9,235 nucleotides of DNA from assembly GCA_045627885.1 (NCBI GenBank), contig JAZQOM010000069.1, positions 1-9,235 of the forward strand, given 5' to 3'. The notes beneath the pieces are model-generated. The model saw nothing but the letters and a program-made list of their open reading frames with translations. It had not been told where the DNA came from and made no database searches. This DNA comes from CALCTE01 sp045627885. GTDB lineage: Bacteria; Bacillota; Clostridia; Oscillospirales; CAG-272. Each line of letters starts with the position of its first letter. The stretch's first letter is position 1. Of this stretch, positions 7,195 to 9,235 are shown one piece after another. Both the position numbers and the translations under genes were made by a program.

Positions 7195-7461
7195 ATGAAG
7201 CTTGTAAATGTTGGCTTCGGGAACACGGTTGCGGCTGACAGAGTAATAACCGTGGCATCACCCGAATCTGCTCCGATAAAGCGAATAATCGCGGAGGCAA
7301 AGGACGAAAACAGAGCAATCGATATCACCTGCGGCAGAAAGACGAAATGCGTCATAATCTGTGACAGCGGTCATGTTGTCCTCTCATCGCTTACTGCCGA
7401 AACGGTGACGGCAAGAATTAACGAAAGCAGTGAAGAAAGTGACGAAGACGATGCAGAATAA
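7195..7461 (+). CDS. remA: RemA-like DNA-binding regulator (DUF370)
   Basis: This 88-aa protein matches RemA, a small ring-forming DNA-binding protein that in B. subtilis activates biofilm matrix and osmoprotection genes. Key matches are LVNVGFGNTVAADRVITVAS (3-22), PESAPIKRIIAEAK (23-36), then DITCGRKTKCVIICDSGHVVLS (43-64). Arg16 fits the DNA-contacting Arg of the first strand. The basic patch reads GRKTK where B. subtilis has GRRTR, a conservative change at a site needed for DNA binding there. The last ten residues are a Ser/Glu/Asp-rich tail, partly because this stretch also holds the start of gmk in another frame (11-nt overlap). GAGG lies five bases or so before the ATG, nine bases after yicC. 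Confidence 0.92.
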   Translation: MKLVNVGFGNTVAADRVITVASPESAPIKRIIAEAKDENRAIDITCGRKTKCVIICDSGHVVLSSLTAETVTARINESSEESDEDDAE

Positions 7462-8068
7462 AGGCGTAGTTGCGGTAATATCCGGCCCTGCGGGAACAGG
7501 CAAGGGCACGGTTGTAAAAAAGCTTCTCGAGCTTGAAAAGAATCTTAATCTGTCCGTTTCGCTTACGACTCGTTCTCCGAGGCCGGGAGAGCTTGACGGC
7601 GTTGCTTATTTCTTTATAACGAAAGAGGAGTTCATAAAGCGCCGCGAAGAGGGACGCGTTCTCGAATACACGGAGTACTGCGGTAATTTTTACGGAACGC
7701 CCGCCGATTATGTAAGGAAGCTGATATCGGAGGGAAAAGATGTGATTCTCGAGATAGAGACGGACGGCGCAAGACAGGTTAAATCAATGATGCCGGAAGC
7801 GGTCACTATCTTTCTTGTTCCGGAAAGCAAGGAGAAAATTCGTGAAAGACTCGAAAATAGAGGCACGGAGACGCCTGATGTTATCGAAAAGCGGCTTATT
7901 AAAGCGGAGGCGGAGCTTGAGATTGCAAGGGGCTATGACTACATAGTGGTAAATCCGACGGGCGATGTCGAAGCGGCGGCAGAGGATATTCTCGCTGTTT
8001 TCCGTGCGGAAAAGCGCAAGGTTTCGAGAAATACGGAGTTTCTTGATAATTTCAAATCGACAACTTGA
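7451..8068 (+). CDS. gmk: Guanylate kinase
   Basis: The 205-aa enzyme phosphorylates GMP to GDP with ATP, an essential step in guanine nucleotide supply. The P-loop is SGPAGTGKGT (11-20). The GMP-binding part has SLTTRSPRPGELDGVAYFF (37-55), EYTEYCGNFYGTP (72-84), and ILEIETDGARQVK (99-111); the lid segment is RERLENRGTETPDVIEKRL (131-149). The usual form of the third motif is LDIDxQG or LEIDVQG, so EIETDG is atypical (see findings). Upstream in-frame GTG codons at 7430 and 7439 exist, but ATG 7451 gives the normal family N-terminus and length. It overlaps remA by 11 nt with only a weak GAAG site, suggesting coupling. The residues after 183 (basic, ending DNFKSTT) extend slightly past the core. 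rpoZ, the usual next gene, is absent. Confidence 0.93.
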   Translation: MQNKGVVAVISGPAGTGKGTVVKKLLELEKNLNLSVSLTTRSPRPGELDGVAYFFITKEEFIKRREEGRVLEYTEYCGNFYGTPADYVRKLISEGKDVILEIETDGARQVKSMMPEAVTIFLVPESKEKIRERLENRGTETPDVIEKRLIKAEAELEIARGYDYIVVNPTGDVEAAAEDILAVFRAEKRKVSRNTEFLDNFKSTT

Positions 8069-8093
8069 CAAGGCTAATAATTTGTGATATTAT
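8065..8093 (+). promoter_or_regulatory. Strong promoter of tRNA-Ser, overlapping the gmk stop
   Basis: Consensus TTGACA (8065-8070), a 17-base spacer and TATTAT (8088-8093) with the TGA extension just upstream. The gmk stop codon TGA (8066-8068) is part of the -35 box. The expected start is near 8100, about 26 nt before the mature tRNA 5' end. Confidence 0.88.
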
Positions 8094-8096
8094 ACA

Positions 8097-8119
8097 TACC
8101 GTCGCATTAAGCGACGGTA
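8097..8119 (+). other. Leader hairpin of the tRNA-Ser transcript
   Basis: TACCGTCGC (8097-8105) pairs perfectly with GCGACGGTA (8111-8119), loop ATTAA, six bases before the mature tRNA. The predicted transcription start falls within the first arm, so the primary transcript carries most of this stem next to the RNase P cleavage site. No T tract follows, so it is not a terminator. Confidence 0.6.
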
Positions 8120-8125
8120 ATATAT

Positions 8126-8214
8126 GCAGGGATATCGAAGCGGTCATAACGAGGCGGTCTTGAAAACCGTTTGACAGCGATGTCACAAGGGTTCGAATCC
8201 CTTTCCCTGCGCCA
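8126..8214 (+). tRNA. tRNA-Ser (anticodon UGA)
   Basis: A complete class II tRNA of 89 nt with encoded CCA. The acceptor stem is GCAGGGA (8126-8132) with TCCCTGC (8204-8210), discriminator G, then CCA. The D stem is TCG with CGA. The anticodon stem GCGGT and ACCGT encloses loop CTTGAAA with anticodon TGA at 8161-8163, reading UCA and related serine codons. The long variable arm TGACA-GCGA-TGTCA is diagnostic of serine together with the anticodon. The T arm is AAGGG-TTCGAAT-CCCTT. It is followed by a strong terminator five bases after CCA. It can be transcribed from its own promoter and by read-through from gmk. The last 17 bases are duplicated at 8380-8396. Confidence 0.97.
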
Positions 8215-8276
8215 AAAAACGCAGACGGTATTTTTACCGTCTGCGCTTTTTTTATTGTAGAGAGGGATTCGAACCC
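8198..8276. repeat. 79-bp perfect direct repeat, copy A (tRNA 3' end plus terminator)
   Basis: This block is identical to 8380-8458 (offset 182). It contains the last 17 bases of the tRNA, the bidirectional terminator, a T-rich spacer, and a fragment that on the minus strand reads as a tRNA T arm (GGGTTCGAATCCCT). It diverges from copy B immediately on both sides. The origin may be a tandem duplication or a relic of insertion at the tRNA 3' end. Confidence 0.92.
8220..8253. terminator. Bidirectional intrinsic terminator after tRNA-Ser
   Basis: CGCAGACGGTA (8220-8230) pairs perfectly with TACCGTCTGCG (8235-8245), loop TTTT. On the plus strand it is followed by C and seven T residues. On the minus strand it is followed by six T residues (complement of 8214-8219). 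It stops tRNA-Ser transcription from the left and can stop anything from the right. Confidence 0.93.
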
Positions 8277-8379
8277 CGAGGGGGCATCGAGCCATAGAAA
8301 AAGCTTCGGTGAAGCGTTTTCGGCGAGATGGTTCGAAGCGGCTACGCCGCGAGAACGGTGTATCGCTTGCGATACGCTT
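8277..8379. other. Spacer with three consecutive hairpins between the 79-bp repeats
   Basis: The stretch holds three neat hairpins: GAAAAAGCTTC (8297-8307) with GAAGCGTTTTC (8311-8321), one mismatch; GCGGC (8338-8342) with GCCGC (8346-8350); and GTATCGC (8360-8366) with GCGATAC (8369-8375). None has a T tract. No gene with a ribosome binding site is seen. It may be structured non-coding RNA, a degraded tRNA-like region or an insertion remnant; I cannot choose among these. Confidence 0.55.
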
Positions 8380-8458
8380 TCCCTTTCCCTGCGCCAAAAA
8401 ACGCAGACGGTATTTTTACCGTCTGCGCTTTTTTTATTGTAGAGAGGGATTCGAACCC
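8380..8458. repeat. 79-bp perfect direct repeat, copy B
   Basis: It is identical to 8198-8276. Here the tRNA 3' end (17 bases ending in CCA) stands alone without the tRNA body, so it is not a functional tRNA. The block ends with the antisense T-arm fragment, after which the sequence continues into the small-gene cassette. Confidence 0.92.
8402..8435. terminator. Second copy of the bidirectional terminator
   Basis: The stem CGCAGACGGTA (8402-8412) with TACCGTCTGCG (8417-8427) and its flanking A and T runs are identical to 8220-8253. On the minus strand it lies about 75 nt past the stop of the cysteine-rich gene and should end that transcript. On the plus strand it would catch read-through from the tRNA. 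Confidence 0.88.
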
Positions 8459-8466
8459 TGCGCTTT

Positions 8467-8493
8467 TAATCTTCCGTTGCAAAACTGTCCGCA
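8467..8493. repeat. 27-bp repeat downstream of the small gene (matches 9056-9082)
   Basis: TAATCTTCC-x-TTGCAAAACTGTCCGCA occurs here and at 9056-9082 with one difference (26 of 27 bases). With the shared leader and terminator it shows that 8402-8819 and 9004-9235 derive from one duplicated unit of about 600 bp. Confidence 0.85.
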
Positions 8494-8501
8494 AAGAGAT
8501 T

Positions 8502-8684
8502 TTATATTTCGCCATCACTTTCCTCAAAACTTTTTCTCATTTTTTCTTTAACGGCTTCCAAGATACTTTGAGGGATATCAACATAAATGCAAGACTGACA
8601 CATAGCATTGAAATCAAGCTCTATATTGTCAAGAAGGCATTTATTATTGTTTTGATAAATGCAAAATTCATTAGGGCAATCCAT
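8502..8684 (-). CDS. Small cysteine-rich protein, possibly metal-binding (hypothetical)
   Basis: A 60-aa product starting MDCPNEFCIYQNNNKC and continuing to an amphipathic helical tail (SILEAVKEKMRKSFEESDGEI). Five cysteines lie at positions 3, 8, 16, 29 and 32; CxxxxC near the start and CxxC at 29-32 could form a zinc or iron-sulfur site. No signal peptide or membrane helix is present, so it should be cytoplasmic. I do not recognise a named family. It is taken as real because GGAGG (8693-8697) lies eight bases before the ATG, a near-consensus promoter lies upstream at 8877-8905, and a second copy of the same start region occurs at 9102. An intrinsic terminator sits just before the ribosome binding site, so expression would need read-through or antitermination. 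Confidence 0.7.
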   Translation of the reverse strand: MDCPNEFCIYQNNNKCLLDNIELDFNAMCQSCIYVDIPQSILEAVKEKMRKSFEESDGEI

Positions 8685-8743
8685 TTCTTATTCCTCCGAA
8701 ATAAAAAAGTGCGCAGCCGAAGCCACGCACCGAAAAACGCATA
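8677..8743. repeat. 67-bp perfect repeat covering terminator, ribosome binding site and start codon
   Basis: It is identical to 9095-9161 (offset 418). On the minus strand it includes the end of the leader, the UUCG-capped terminator, GGAGG and the first codons ATG GAT TG. Homology continues with substitutions into the leader to about 8819. Confidence 0.92.
8703..8730 (-). terminator. Intrinsic terminator or attenuator just before the small gene
   Basis: On the minus strand GTGCGTGGC (8730-8722) pairs with GCTGCGCAC (8717-8709) around a TTCG tetraloop; two of nine pairs are G-T wobbles. Six T residues (8708-8703) follow. It ends only six bases before GGAGG and 19 bases before the ATG at 8684. 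This placement is typical of transcription attenuation, or of a short stand-alone RNA whose terminator borders a gene. Confidence 0.85.
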
Positions 8744-8870
8744 ACTTCAATTTGCTACCACACAAAAACTTCAAACACTCATACAAGAAATGCCAAAGCA
8801 GAAGTATGCATTTTTACCAAAATAAAAAAGCCACTTCTCGTATAAGTACAAAATTAAGTTTTTGTGTGGT
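8703..8870 (-). ncRNA. Putative structured leader RNA or small RNA, copy 1
   Basis: The predicted transcript of about 168 nt starts at a strong promoter and ends at the terminator 8730-8703. The first 15 bases (8870-8856) pair perfectly with 8771-8757. A second helix pairs 8847-8830 with 8794-8777, where on the minus strand 17 of 18 positions pair, three as G-U, while the plus strand would have mismatches at those three, so the minus strand is the RNA strand. A competing fold pairs 8815-8805 with 8743-8733 (AAAAAUGCAUA with UAUGCGUUUUU) and forms a hairpin UUUG-UGUGGUAG-CAAA at 8766-8751, inside the segment the first fold hides. Both features of the competing fold recur in copy 2. No match to a riboswitch class I know was found by eye. 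Confidence 0.6.
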
Positions 8871-8876
8871 TAATAT

Positions 8877-8905
8877 ATTATAGCATATCAATTCATATTT
8901 GGCAA
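8877..8905 (-). promoter_or_regulatory. Strong promoter of the structured leader and cysteine-rich gene
   Basis: On the minus strand TTGCCA (8905-8900), a 17-base spacer, then TATAAT (8882-8877), preceded by TGC as an extended -10. The expected start is near 8870, exactly the first base of the 15-bp helix of the leader. Confidence 0.85.
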
Positions 8906-8961
8906 GATGTTTTGCAACAAAAAATATCTGACTAATAAAAAACTGTACCATTTGTGATTTT

Positions 8962-9102
8962 TTAACTTAAATAAGTACTGCTTGGTAGCTCTTTCACAAA
9001 AAACGCATACGGTATTTTTATCGTCTGCGTTTTTTCGTTGTAAAGAAGGATTCGATAATCTTCCATTGCAAAACTGTCCGCAGAGCACTTAGGACAATCC
9101 AT
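8962..9102 (-). pseudogene. Rearranged second copy of the cysteine-rich gene (46 codons)
   Basis: It shares the ribosome binding site, ATG and codons for MDCP with the gene at 8684, then diverges. The product would be MDCPKCSADSFAMEDY followed by 30 residues read through the 27-bp repeat and the decayed terminator, ending at TAA 8962-8964. The spacing between flanking homologous blocks differs by 171 bp between copies (offsets 418 and 589), so most of the original coding region appears deleted. A short new peptide could still be made because start signals are intact, but I read it as a remnant. Confidence 0.5.
9004..9035. repeat. Third, decayed copy of the tRNA terminator hairpin
   Basis: CGCATACGGTA (9004-9014) faces TATCGTCTGCG (9019-9029), with one mismatch and one wobble on the plus strand, then six T residues. 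Homology continues rightward with copy B through a shortened antisense T-arm fragment (GGATTCGA, 9048-9055) to the 27-bp repeat. It may still work as a weak plus-strand terminator. Confidence 0.7.
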
Positions 9103-9120
9103 TTCTTATTCCTCCGAAAT

Positions 9121-9235
9121 AAAAAAGTGCGCAGCCGAAGCCACGCACCGAAAAACGCATAGCCCCGATTGCTGCGACACAATTTTCGAACTATCCAAAA
9201 GGATGCCAAAAGACAGGGTGCGTTTTTACCAAAGT
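9121..9235 (-). ncRNA. Putative structured leader RNA, copy 2 (runs off the right edge)
   Basis: It contains an identical terminator (9148-9127, T run 9126-9121) and a diverged but alignable leader beginning ACTTTGGTAAAAACGCA at the edge. The helix 9227-9219 with 9159-9151 (AAAAACGCA with TGCGTTTTT) replaces a G-U pair of copy 1 with C-G. The small hairpin ATTG-TGTCGCAG-CAAT (9183-9168) swaps one T-A pair for A-T. An additional hairpin ATCC-TTTT-GGAT lies at 9204-9193. Any promoter and 5' arm lie outside the window. Confidence 0.55.

Noticed and set aside
6870..7355. Minus-strand ORF of 161 codons
   Set aside because: It is the shadow of yicC and remA, both clearly recognised on the plus strand.
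8107..8397. Minus-strand ORF of 96 codons with RERDSNP
   Set aside because: It runs antisense through the tRNA and terminator; RERDSNP is the typical translation of a T-arm fragment and marks a spurious ORF.
8328..8744. Plus-strand ORF of 138 codons
   Set aside because: It crosses the repeat, the terminator and the antisense of the Cys-rich gene, and includes the T-arm artefact ERDSNP.
8703..8870. 6S RNA
   Set aside because: The length is similar, but the 5' end pairs internally rather than with the 3' end, and a separate terminator module and start codon follow.
8703..8870. Known riboswitch classes (c-di-GMP, cobalamin, T-box, SAM, purine, fluoride, TPP)
   Set aside because: The characteristic conserved cores of these classes could not be found by eye; a covariance search could overturn this.
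9018..9209. Minus-strand ORF of 63 codons
   Set aside because: It reads through the leader terminator and ribosome binding site of copy 2 in another frame; the properly spaced start at 9102 uses a different frame.
8198..9235. CRISPR array
   Set aside because: The repeats are few, of unequal spacing (182, 602, 418), contain terminators and genes, and lack short uniform spacers.

Overview
The window looks like chromosomal DNA of a Gram-positive anaerobe of the Bacillota, most likely class Clostridia. The reasons are the yicC/yloC-remA-gmk gene order, a long-form ribosome hibernation factor, strong GGAGG ribosome binding sites, and near-consensus TTGACA/TATAAT promoters with TGn extensions. Coding DNA is of moderate GC content and the intergenic regions are AT-rich. 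The exact family cannot be read from the sequence.

Left edge (1-499): the 3' end of a long-form hpf gene, then a 315-base gene-free stretch full of hairpins. It holds a plus-strand terminator and a minus-strand terminator in crossed order, so transcripts from the two sides should overlap at their 3' ends.

Minus strand, 500-5042: a compact operon read right to left from a clear promoter (5081-5109). The order is MBOAT O-acyltransferase, DHHW/AlgX-like SGNH-type protein, SpoU/TrmH rRNA methyltransferase, serine O-acetyltransferase. The first two form a plausible two-part machine that O-acetylates a cell-surface or exported polymer. The last two recall the cysE-cysS-mrnC-rlmB cluster of Bacillota, with cysS and mrnC missing.

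Plus strand, 5164-8068: a second operon with its own promoter, divergent from the first. It encodes a nitroreductase-family flavoprotein, a six-helix membrane protein, YicC endoribonuclease, RemA regulator and guanylate kinase. The usual next gene, rpoZ, is absent. Instead a tRNA-Ser(UGA) follows, and the -35 box of its promoter overlaps the gmk stop codon.

Right end, 8215-9235: the unusual part. A 79-bp block containing the last 17 bases of the tRNA, its bidirectional terminator and an antisense T-arm fragment is perfectly duplicated 182 bp downstream, and a decayed third terminator copy lies 602 bp beyond the second. On the minus strand between the second and third copies sits a cassette: strong promoter, a roughly 170-nt structured leader, an intrinsic terminator, a GGAGG site, and a 60-aa cysteine-rich protein. 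A second copy of the leader, terminator, ribosome binding site and start codon begins at the window edge. Substitutions between the two leaders keep base pairing, so this is the best candidate here for an undescribed RNA element or small-gene cassette family.
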